In this document: in pieces, positions 56,554 to 64,000 of the stretch
Layout of the letters: every line of letters begins with the position of its first letter
How positions within the stretch are numbered: the stretch's first letter is position 1
Origin: Sesamum alatum
Lineage: Eukaryota; Streptophyta; Magnoliopsida; Lamiales; Pedaliaceae
NCBI GenBank assembly: GCA_034509735.1
Contig: JACGWO010000004.1
Coordinates: forward strand, 23,541,395 to 23,605,394
DNA: 64,000 nucleotides
Direction of reading: 5' to 3'
The notes under the pieces: generated by a model
Database searches by the model: none
What the model saw: the letters and a program-made list of their open reading frames with translations, nothing else
Told to the model about the DNA's origin: nothing
Translations under genes and position numbers: made by a program

Positions 56554-57407
56554 GTGTAACATCATATGATACGATATGCTCAAAGATGCATGAATTGAAA
56601 AAAGTATCCAATTGCATTCATTGTGGTGCGGTAAAATTTGAATACGAACCACCAACCTTTTGTTGTGATAATGGAAGAATTAAACTTGCACCAATTGAAG
56701 TTCCAGATGAATTATATGAATTGTTTACTTGTCAATCAGAAGAAGCCATTGAATTTTGAAAGAATATTCGTTTATTCAGCTGCATATTCTCTTTTACATC
56801 ATTTGGTGTGAAATTAGATAAAGAACTTGCATCTTCAAGCCGAGGAATTTATACTTTTCGAGCACAGGGAATGGTTTACCATGACCTTCCTGGGTTAACA
56901 ACTGATGAAAGTGGTCTTGGTTATTTTCAATTATATTTTGTTGAAACTGCAAATGAGGTTGAGAATAGAATGAAAATATAGAGAATTCAGCTTTATCTAA
57001 AGGTACTGTGAAGAGACTCATGAGAGTTCTTGAGGTAAATCCATATGCAAAAACCTTTAGAAGATTAAAAGATTATCCAACAATGGATGATGTTCAGCTT
57101 CATATCTCAAAAGATGTGAAATTAGATCAACGAGTCTATAGCTCTCCAACAACTGATCAAGTTGTATCTATATGGGTGGAAGGAAATAATACTAACATTC
57201 CTTTTGAACGAGACATTGTGGTCCATGCTCATTCAGGTCGTAGACACAGAATAAAACATTATTATGGATGTTATGACCCATTGCAATACCCAATACTTTT
57301 TCCAAGGAGTGAGAATAGATGGCATCAAAATATTAGAAAATTTGAGACTAAGAAATTTAGTACTCAAAACACTACAATCAATGAAAGTAATGCCAGACCA
57401 CAAACAT
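56554..57407 (+). pseudogene. Helitron exon 3: zinc-ribbon part and Helitron_like_N domain
   Basis: The acceptor TTTGCAG precedes 56554. The frame reads CIHCGA then FCCDNGRIKL, a Cys-rich zinc-binding-like part. It is interrupted by TGA at 56757-56759, then continues KNIRLFSCIFSFTSFGVKLD and GIYTFRAQGMVYHDLPGL to a TAG at 56979. After a frameshift, 57008-57407 encodes VNPYAKTFRRL, LDQRVYSSPTTDQVVSIWVEG and HYYGCYDPLQYPILFPRSE, all hallmarks of Helitron_like_N. The donor is GTATCT at 57408. Confidence 0.82.
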
Positions 57408-57509
57408 GTATCTTTTTCATATTTATTTTAATATATATTCTTTATTTTTTATTAACTGAGCGATAAATATAGAAAATTAATCAGTATAATCTCTTTATCA
57501 TTTTTTCAG

Positions 57510-57587
57510 ATGATGATGTACATTATACTATTGATTCTATTCCATCTAGCCATTCTCAACGAGAAGTAGAAATCTTACAAGAAAAAG
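57510..57587 (+). pseudogene. Helitron short exon a
   Basis: A 78-bp exon between TTTTTTCAG and GTATGC. It enters and leaves in phase 1 and encodes DDVHYTIDSIPSSHSQREVEILQEK. It joins exon 3 in frame. Confidence 0.6.
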
Positions 57588-57998
57588 GTATGCACTACTA
57601 CTTTTACTCAATAATTATTTTTGAAAAAGAAAATATCTATTATATAGAGAAAATATTTATTATAATTTCTTTTTTAGATATTTGATAGGGGTGTATGTGA
57701 TACTACTCAGATTTGGGTTGTACCTTCTGTACAATGTCGTAGGATTCGAGAATATTTAATTATACAATCTGAAATAATTAATATGGTGATCCAATTTTAA
57801 TACTTTGAAGGAGGTTTTGCGAAAGATTAATCCTTTAAAGAAGAGCAAAACACTAAAGATTTTATATCATTATTGTTTCTACGTACACTTCATATCCAAT
57901 CTCACCCTCAAATATTTAGGGCCTTATAATATAATTATATTTATTGTTTATAATTTTTTAAACATCTTTCAATTTCTAATTATTCTTTTATGTTTTAG

Positions 57999-58049
57999 GC
58001 CACTCAAGACTTTCTTCTACTGAGAATATTTTATCACAAGAGCAAGAAA
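57999..58049 (+). pseudogene. Helitron short exon b1 (51 bp)
   Basis: Bounded by ATGTTTTAG and GTAAGT, phase 1 to phase 1, encoding HSRLSSTENILSQEQE. A near copy lies 501 bp downstream (58500-58550). The interval 57588-57998 is AT-rich intron-like DNA with a small pol-like open frame that is not called. Confidence 0.6.
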
Positions 58050-58184
58050 GTAAGTAATAAAATAAACCCTCTTATTCTATTCTTTATATATCTAGATATA
58101 CTTGTGATGTTTCTAATATACTTATATTAAAAGTATTAAAATATTTCTTCATTTTTCATTTTTTTAAATTTAATAATATTTCAG

Positions 58185-58204
58185 TACATAATCAAAATAT
58201 TGCT
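58185..58204 (+). pseudogene. Helitron short exon c1, truncated copy
   Basis: After TTTCAG, the bases TACATAATCAAAATATTGCT parallel the start of exon c2 at 58659 (TGAATAATCAAAAGG). The rest of the exon is not recognisable, and a stop follows at 58218. Confidence 0.45.
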
Positions 58205-58499
58205 GTTAAGATAAGATGATTTTATAAGAAAATTCTAGACGCAATTAGCATCAGATTGCGTACTAACCCCCATACATCCAACCTCATTAAACATATCACT
58301 AATTTCATAAATTAGTAAATTAAATTTAATGACGTAGACAAGAATTTTGGAGGAAAAATAGTTTATTCGGTTGAACTTTCTTGATCTTGTATTTGCTTTT
58401 GCGAAAAAATGTCCATATTTCCTATAATTATATTTATTATTATATAGTTTACAATCATGTTTTAGTTTTTAATTAATAATATTTTTTTATATATTTCAG

Positions 58500-58550
58500 G
58501 CCGCTCAAGACTTTCTAATGATGAGAATATTTTATCACAAGAGCAAGAAA
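58500..58550 (+). pseudogene. Helitron short exon b2 (51 bp)
   Basis: Bounded by ATTTCAG and GTAAGT, phase 1 to phase 1, encoding RSRLSNDENILSQEQE. It differs from b1 at few positions, and the intron start GTAAGTAATAAAATAAAC is also shared, so the duplicated unit included flanking intron. Confidence 0.62.
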
Positions 58551-58658
58551 GTAAGTAATAAAATAAACCTACAGGCATGAAAAAATCTATTCACATTCTT
58601 ATGTTATTCTATATTTTTAAAATATCGCTCTATTTTCCTCAAATTTGTGATGTTTTAG

Positions 58659-58739
58659 TGAATAATCAAAAGGTACAAACTGCTCCTACATTACCAACAT
58701 TTTCTTGTGTCGGCGATATTCTCGCCCAAGAACAAGAAG
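58659..58739 (+). pseudogene. Helitron short exon c2 (81 bp)
   Basis: Bounded by TGTTTTAG and GTATGT, phase 1 to phase 1. It encodes NNQKVQTAPTLPTFSCVGDILAQEQE and ends in the same (I)LxQEQE motif as exons b1 and b2. Confidence 0.58.
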
Positions 58740-58900
58740 GTATGTATTATTAAAAAAAAAATCCAGTTTTTTAGGATAAATATAAATTTGCTAATATAGT
58801 TAATATTTTTTTTTTCAAACTATGCAATTGAAATTAATCTTTTTATATTTTTTTCAAGCTTTATACATATTTTTATTTTTCTTTTAAATTTTGATTATAG

Positions 58901-59597
58901 TTCTCGGTAAAGAAAGCAATAAGAAGATCTCATGTAGAGAATATAGTTGCTTTAGGCTACAAATTAGAAACCCAAGGCAATCTACACTTCTCTTTGCTGG
59001 AAGATTACTACAACAATACGCGGTAGACATGTACATAAAATTAGAGACGACAAGATTAGATTACTATCGCCAAAATCAATCAAATATGAGAGCTGAATTA
59101 TATACCAAGGAATAATGGATAGTGTCTTAAGAGGAGAAACTAGAGGAAGTGAAGTCGGCAAAAGAATTGTTCTTCCTGCATCATTTATTGGGGGCCCGAG
59201 AGACATACGGCGTAGATATCTTGATGCATTAGCATTAGTACAAAAATTTGGGAAACCAGATCTCTTTGTTACAATGACATGCAATCCAGATTGGAAGGAG
59301 ATACAAGAAAAATTATATGATGGTCAACATGCTCAAGATAGACCAGATTTGACCACAAGAGTATTTCGAGCAAAATTGCAGGATTTGAAAGATCAATTGT
59401 TTAAGAAAGAAATATTTGGAAAGGTAGCTGCAAATATCCATGTAATTGAATTTCAAAAAAGGGGACTACCACATGCTCATCTATTGATAATTTTGAAGTC
59501 TGAGTATAAAATTACAACCCTGACAAGTTTGATAGGTTTGTTTGTGCTGAAATTCCTGATCAAGAAAAACATCCTGAGCTCTATGATTTGGTTATAA
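58901..59597 (+). pseudogene. Helitron Rep domain, N-part (HUH motif)
   Basis: The exon begins after TGATTATAG. It encodes REYSCFRLQIR, LLFAGRLLQQYAVDMY and RLDYYRQNQ, then a frameshift near 59113. The next frame (59115-59597) encodes GKRIVLPASFIGGPRDIRRRY, the Rep motif FVTMTCN (residues 51-57 of that frame) and the metal-binding RGLPHAHLL (H120 and H122), i.e. the HUH motif in the form HAH. Another frameshift near 59505 moves the continuation to the frame of 59588. Rep would nick and join single-stranded ends during rolling-circle transposition. Confidence 0.85.
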
Positions 59598-60661
59598 AAC
59601 ATATGATGCATGGTCCATGTGGAGATAAGAATTTGAAGAACTCTTGTATGGTGGATGGAAAGTGCAAATACCATTACCCAAGAACATATTATGAATGCAC
59701 AATACAAGGTAAAGATGGTTATCCTATTTACAGAAGAAGGAAAGATGAACGTACAATTCAAGTTCGCAATGCAACACTCAACAATCAATGGGTCGTACCT
59801 TATAATCCATATCTTTTATTAAGATATAATTGTCATATCAATGTTGAGATATGTTTGGAAGTGACTGCTGTGAAATATCTGTATAAATATGTTTATAAGG
59901 GACATGATAGAGTGGCAATTCAGATCACTGAAGAAAATTCAGTTGATGAAATTAAACAGTTTCAAGATGCTTGATGGGTCTCTGCTCAAGAAGCAATGTG
60001 GAGAATCTATGAATTCAATTTGAATGAGATATATCCAGCAGTTGTCAACTTGCAACTTCACCTTCCAAATCAACAATGTGTGGCTTATTGGGCTAATCAA
60101 AATTTAGAGAACATTTTAAGATGGGATCATACCTCAAGAACAATGCTCACAGAATATTTCTCTGTGTTCTCAAAGTGAAAAGGCAAGAACATTATTATAC
60201 AGAGAGTTTCCAGAATATTATGTATCGGACAAAAAGGATAAATGTTGGAGGAGAGAAAGAAAAGGGGTGTGATTGGGCGAATAAATGCTGCAAATCCAAT
60301 TGAAGGAGAGAGATATTATCTTAGATTGCTATTAAATCATGTTAGAGGATCAACATCTTTCCAGGGTTTACTCACTGTAAATGGTGTACAATGCTCCAGT
60401 GTCAAACAAGCTGCAGAAAAATGAGGATTGCTGGAATCTGATCAGAGTATTATTGAATGTTTAAATAAAGCTGTCACTTTTCAAATGCCTTATGAACTAC
60501 AAAGATTATTCGCAATCATCTTAGTCTATTGCACACCAATTGATGTCAGAATTCTTTGGGATACATATTTTGAGGCTATGTCTGAAGACTTCAAAAGAGA
60601 ACATGGAAGCTCAATTGAAATACAAGCAGCCAAAAATTTGAAAAGTTTGAATTTTTTCTAG
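59513..60661 (+). pseudogene. Helitron Rep C-part and linker, with stops
   Basis: It continues with VCAEIPDQEKHPELYDLVIKH and HGPCG, then a Cys/His cluster (KCKYHYP) and KYLYKYVYKGHDR, the Tyr-rich region that holds the nicking tyrosines (Y99 and Y103 of the frame from 59588). TGA stops stand at 59972, 60176 and 60422, and TAG at 60659. Between about 60180 and 60290 the matching sequence (LLYREFPEYYV) is in another frame and then returns. The later RGVIGRINAANP and RYYLRLLLNHVRG blocks are typical of Helitron proteins. Confidence 0.83.
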
Positions 60662-60667
60662 GAGAGC

Positions 60668-61927
60668 ATGGGAAAAAGCATCAAGTCATATGACTTCCCT
60701 GATGTTCCTATTGATACGAGTGATACATATCAAAATTTTCCAAGAGAGGTACAAGATGAGATGGCAATTGAAATACCTCCGGAAGATTATGGAGGCAGAT
60801 CTAAAGTTGAATCCCGAACAAAAGGTAGCCTTTGTAATGATCCTTGCATACAAAAAGGCAATGGTGGCATTTTCTTTATTGATGGGCCAGGTGGAACTGG
60901 AAAAACATTCTTATACCGTGCATTGTTAGTGCATCTTAGATCCAAAAATATTATAGCACTTGCAACTGCAACATCAGGAGTTGCTGCAGCAATATTGCCA
61001 GGGGGTAGAACAGCACATTCACGTCTCAAAATACCAATAGATGCGAATGAATCAACTGAATGCACTATGTTTAAGCAAAGTGGTGCTGCAGAGCTATTGC
61101 ATACAGCACAACTTATATTATGGGATGAAGCACCAGTGGCAAAACGATGGGCAATTGAAAATATCGATAACTTATTGAAAGATGTTACGGGAAATAATGA
61201 GGACTTTGGTGGAAAAGTGATAGTTTTTGGTGGAGATTTTAGACAAGTACTACCTATTGTTCCCAAGGCAACAATTCATCAAACCATTTCTGCAAGTTTG
61301 GTGAAATCATATTTATGGCCCAAAATGAAGAAAATTACTTTGTCAAAGAATATGAGAGCTAGGAATGATCCAAGCTTTAGTGAGTTTCTACTTCGAGTTG
61401 GAAATGGCGAAGAACCAACTGATATTGAAGGGAACATCAAAATTCCAAAAGAAATTATTATTGAGTATGAGAATGAAGAAGACTCAATCCTACGACTTAT
61501 TAAGGCAATTTTCCCAGCCTTAAATAAGAATGGCCACTCAACTAACTACATGGCAAGTCGAGCGATCCTGACCGCTAAAAATGAGCATGTTGATAGACTG
61601 AATGATAAGATGGTCTCTATGTTTCCTGGAGAAGTGAAAACATTTAATAGTTTTGATGTAGCTGTTGATGACTCCAGTGACTCATATGAAGAGGACTTTT
61701 TGAATTCTTTAACTCCAAATGGTTTGCCTCCTCATAAGTTGGTGCTGACAAAGAATTGCCCAATAATTCTTTTAAGGAATTTAGATCCATCCAATGGGTT
61801 ATGCAATGGTACAAGAATGGTATGCAAGGAGTTCAAGAATAATTTAATTGATGCAGAGATCGTGTTCGGCCAACATACTGGAAAGCATGTTTTTATACCA
61901 AGGATACCGCTTTCACAGCTGAAATGA
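60668..61927 (+). pseudogene. Helitron Pif1-family helicase domain
   Basis: A 419-codon frame with Walker A GPGGTGKT (residues 73-80), the ATSGVAAAILPGGRTAHS block, Walker B-type LILWDEAP (about 149-156), GGDFRQVLPIV (188-198), and the C-terminal NLDPSNGLCNGTRM block. These are the superfamily 1B motifs of the 5'-3' helicase that would unwind donor DNA. Between about 60795 and 60858 the family sequence LKLNPEQKVAFVMILAY is found one frame over, so two small compensating indels scramble about 20 residues. The frame ends early at 61927; helicase motif VI follows in another frame. Confidence 0.9.
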
Positions 61928-62216
61928 AGGTTACCCATTTAAATTTACACGTAAGCAGTTTCCTATAAGACTTTGCTTTGCAATGACAATCAATAAGGCT
62001 CAAGGACAAACAATTTCAAATGTCGGAGTATATTTGCCTCAATCAGTATTTTCTCATGGCCAATTATATGTTGCACTGTACAGAGAAACTTTTATGTCTA
62101 CAACAAAAGTGTTGATTAAACCAGACATCACAAACATGAGAGCAACGACATGGACTAAAAATATTGTGTATAAAGAAGTTCTAAATGCATGTAAAAACAT
62201 TCTCTTGCCGAAGTAA
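61928..62216 (+). pseudogene. Helitron helicase C-terminus after frameshift
   Basis: In the frame of 61983 the sequence reads YPFKFTRKQFPIRLCFAMTINKAQGQT, then VGVYLPQSVFSHGQLYVALYRETF, the last helicase motifs (the family usually has VALSR where this has VALYR). It ends NIVYKEVLNACKNILLPK, a usual C-terminal ending. A frameshift at about 61925 separates it from the main domain. Confidence 0.86.
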
Positions 62217-63740
62217 TATATTATATTACTATGTCTAATGTTAGATTTTTGTCAGGTTGTGTTCCAAATGTACAAGACAATATTGTATGAGGACGAGTAC
62301 TACCACAAAGTTCTGATACCTAACTCACAAATAGGTGGGTGATGTTGAATGCATGTTTTGATTTAATTCTTCATCCCCAAAACTTAACTCTATTATTTAC
62401 TTTATTAATATATTTATGAATAAATAAAAATATTATAAAACACAATTTATTTTTATTGATGATGATATGATTATTTCCTAATAATGTTTAATTAATTTTG
62501 TAGGTTCACTTTCAAATTCAGTGTCTACGGGAACAATATTGCTTACAAAGGACAATCTATAAAAGAGTTGTTCTGCCACACATTCATGAAATTTTGAGAC
62601 ATTTATATAAACATTGTCCATGAGTTATTTGAACATTGTTCTTCTCTATTATATATTATTCTTTATTTTAATGATTGTTCAATTCTTTTAAATGCATAAA
62701 AACGTCAGATCTTGTCAATTCATCTCAACCATTAGATTATGAAACTAGGGGCTTAGACTTGATCAATTTAAATATATACGATATGAATATATATATATAA
62801 AAAAATACAATTATTATTTAAAACCTAAATTAAATAAAATTAAAACTCCGTCGTCCCTACCCCCAGCCCCACGCCACCCCCTTCCTGTCGTCGCGCCGCG
62901 CTGCACCAGGCTTTAAAATAATAAAAAAGTATTAAATCTCATTTTAATAAAATATATTTGTTTATACTTGATTAACATCTATATTAATATAAACATTTAA
63001 ATTTGTAAAATGAATTTTAGTATATTAATTTAAAATTTAATTTAAATTGTAAAATCTTAAAATTTATATATATATATATATATTTGGTAGTTGAACAAAT
63101 ATATAATAACAAATTATTTATGTTTTAGGAGAAAAGAATTTTGACAAAAAAATCACTCAAAACAAGTTTAAAACAAGTCAATTTTGACCAAGTCCTTTAT
63201 ATACAGTTGGAGGATCTTAGTCAAAAATTACCAAAAAATGGTCCAAAATGCCAAAAAATTAGACCACAACACGCTAATGGCACGATCACCCCATCTTCCA
63301 TTAAAAATTAACGGAATGGTGGTTTTGCGTTGAATTTATATGCCTAGAAATTAATATAGTGACAAAGATAAATATCTTTGACAATTAATATATATATATA
63401 TATATCTTTAGTTACAATATTAAAAATTTTATTTGATATATCATTACTAATATTATATTTGATAGTACATCACGTGTTTCAGACATAAAATTGCTTCCCC
63501 GGTCAATGAGTTGGCTCTCTAAGCATACAGGAAAGTTCTAATCATCACTAATGATTTCTACCACACTTATTTTAATATGGTCGCATTATTAATCACTAAG
63601 TCTAAAACCATGATATTATTATGCACAGGATTTCCTATTATAACGATTCTGAAAGTTTATCTACATATTTGGTCCTGTAATTTTAGACACGGGAGGGGAT
63701 TTTAGTTTTTGGCTTTAATAAATTTTTCGTCCTATAATTA
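62217..63740. other. AT-rich DNA downstream of the Helitron
   Basis: No gene is recognised. A short C-rich piece lies at 62855-62912 (GTCGTCCCTACCCCCAGCCC), with (TA)n tracts near 62791, 63068 and 63393. The true 3' end of the Helitron should lie somewhere here, but no hairpin followed by CTRR was convincing. Confidence 0.4.
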
Positions 63741-63767
63741 TAGCACTTTGGTATTTTTATCATTTAT

Positions 63768-64000
63768 CATTCTAGGGTTGCAAAATAGTCCTGTAATTTT
63801 TTGATATTTCGCGATTTTGGTCCTTCCGGTTCCGGATTTTGCAAAAGTTGCCAAAATAAATCATGTGCCCCTCGCGATTTTAACATTTTTATCCTCTATC
63901 TTTCTAGGGATTGCAAAAGAATTCTGTAACTTTTTGACATTTTGCAATTTTGGTCCTTCCGGTGATGGATTTTGAAAAAGTTGTCGAAATAAATCATGTA
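63768..64000. repeat. Two diverged tandem units of about 132 bp at the window edge
   Basis: The block TTCTAGGGTTGCAAAA... to AAATAAATCATGTG (63770-63872) recurs as TTCTAGGGATTGCAAAA... to AAATCATGTA (63902-64000). Both include ATTTTGGTCCTTCCGGT. The repeat runs off the window. It is probably part of a non-autonomous element; no termini are visible. Confidence 0.65.

Larger units (their letters stand above)
55904..62216 (+). mobile_element. Degenerate Helitron encoding Rep and helicase
   Basis: One split plus-strand gene runs through this interval. In order it encodes a basic N-terminal domain, a zinc-ribbon-like part, the Helitron_like_N domain, short repeated exons, an HUH-type Rep domain and a Pif1-family helicase. 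This combination is specific to Helitrons, rolling-circle DNA transposons. In-frame stops and frameshifts show it is dead. The 5' TC and 3' hairpin-CTRR ends were not identified, so the limits given are those of coding similarity; the real element may extend further on both sides. Confidence 0.85.

Noticed and set aside
57805..58023. A 72-codon frame in the Helitron, partly hydrophobic
   Set aside because: It starts in intron-like AT-rich DNA and overlaps the acceptor of exon b1. No similarity.
62580..62780. Possible Helitron 3' end near ACTAGGGG
   Set aside because: No stable hairpin was found 10-20 bp upstream of a CTRR, and the expected A/T insertion context could not be shown.
1..64000. 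Search for tRNA, rRNA, CRISPR arrays and bacterial operons
   Set aside because: No cloverleaf-type A/B box pair, rRNA core or regularly spaced short repeats were seen. The tRNA-related sequences present are retrotransposon primer binding sites.

Overview
The window looks like nuclear DNA of a flowering plant, most likely a eudicot. It is AT-rich and dominated by LTR retrotransposons, MITEs, CACTA-like DNA transposons and a Helitron. Only one gene looks intact and of host type: a small secreted-peptide precursor at 33608-34129 (+). No tRNA, rRNA, CRISPR or bacterial-type signal was seen.

Layout. 1-5706: AT-rich DNA with two MITEs that have clean target-site duplications (165-663, 1111-1361) and a CACTA-like non-autonomous element (2015-3385). 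5707-8412 and 17301-18102: remnants of a minus-strand Ty3/Gypsy-type element (LTR-like end, internal leader, protease fragment), split by a very decayed Copia element, here Copia-0 (8413-17300). 18103-21357: a chimera of two truncated Copia-type LTRs. 21358-22129: unclassified repeat-like DNA. 22135-32362: Copia-1, a structurally complete 10.2-kb minus-strand Copia element with two 2-kb LTRs and TSD TGAAC, but with broken gag and pol. 32404-38612: the locus of the peptide gene, with a 92-bp tandem duplication, a MULE-type MITE, a Copia gag/PBS fragment and a hAT-type MITE. 38613-55036: a 16.4-kb nested block bounded by TSD TTTCC. It is an outer Copia element (Copia-2a) that carries a solo LTR with TSD CTAGG and a second Copia element (Copia-2b). 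One end of Copia-2b has been fused to the leader of Copia-2a by deletion. 55037-64000: a MULE-type MITE, a degenerate Helitron with short repeated exons, HUH Rep and Pif1-like helicase (about 55904-62216), and AT-rich DNA.

Main point of interest. The 173-residue protein at 33608 has an N-terminal signal peptide followed by four tandem units of 29-30 residues. Each unit carries a core of the type SGxSxxGAxH. The first core (SGPSCRGAGH) fits the SGPSxxGxGH signature of PIP/PIPL (PAMP-induced secreted peptide-like) plant signalling peptides. It therefore looks like a multi-peptide PIP-type precursor. Differences among the repeat cores are mostly amino-acid replacing. The gene lies between sequences that resemble the two ends of a CACTA transposon (32425 and about 55134), so it may have been captured by a transposon. 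That second claim is weaker, because no matching 3-bp TSD was found.

The transposon proteins do not form a working pathway here. Every pol set and the Helitron carry stops, frameshifts or deletions. The best-preserved transposon protein is the Gag-protease of Copia-2b (49100-50197).
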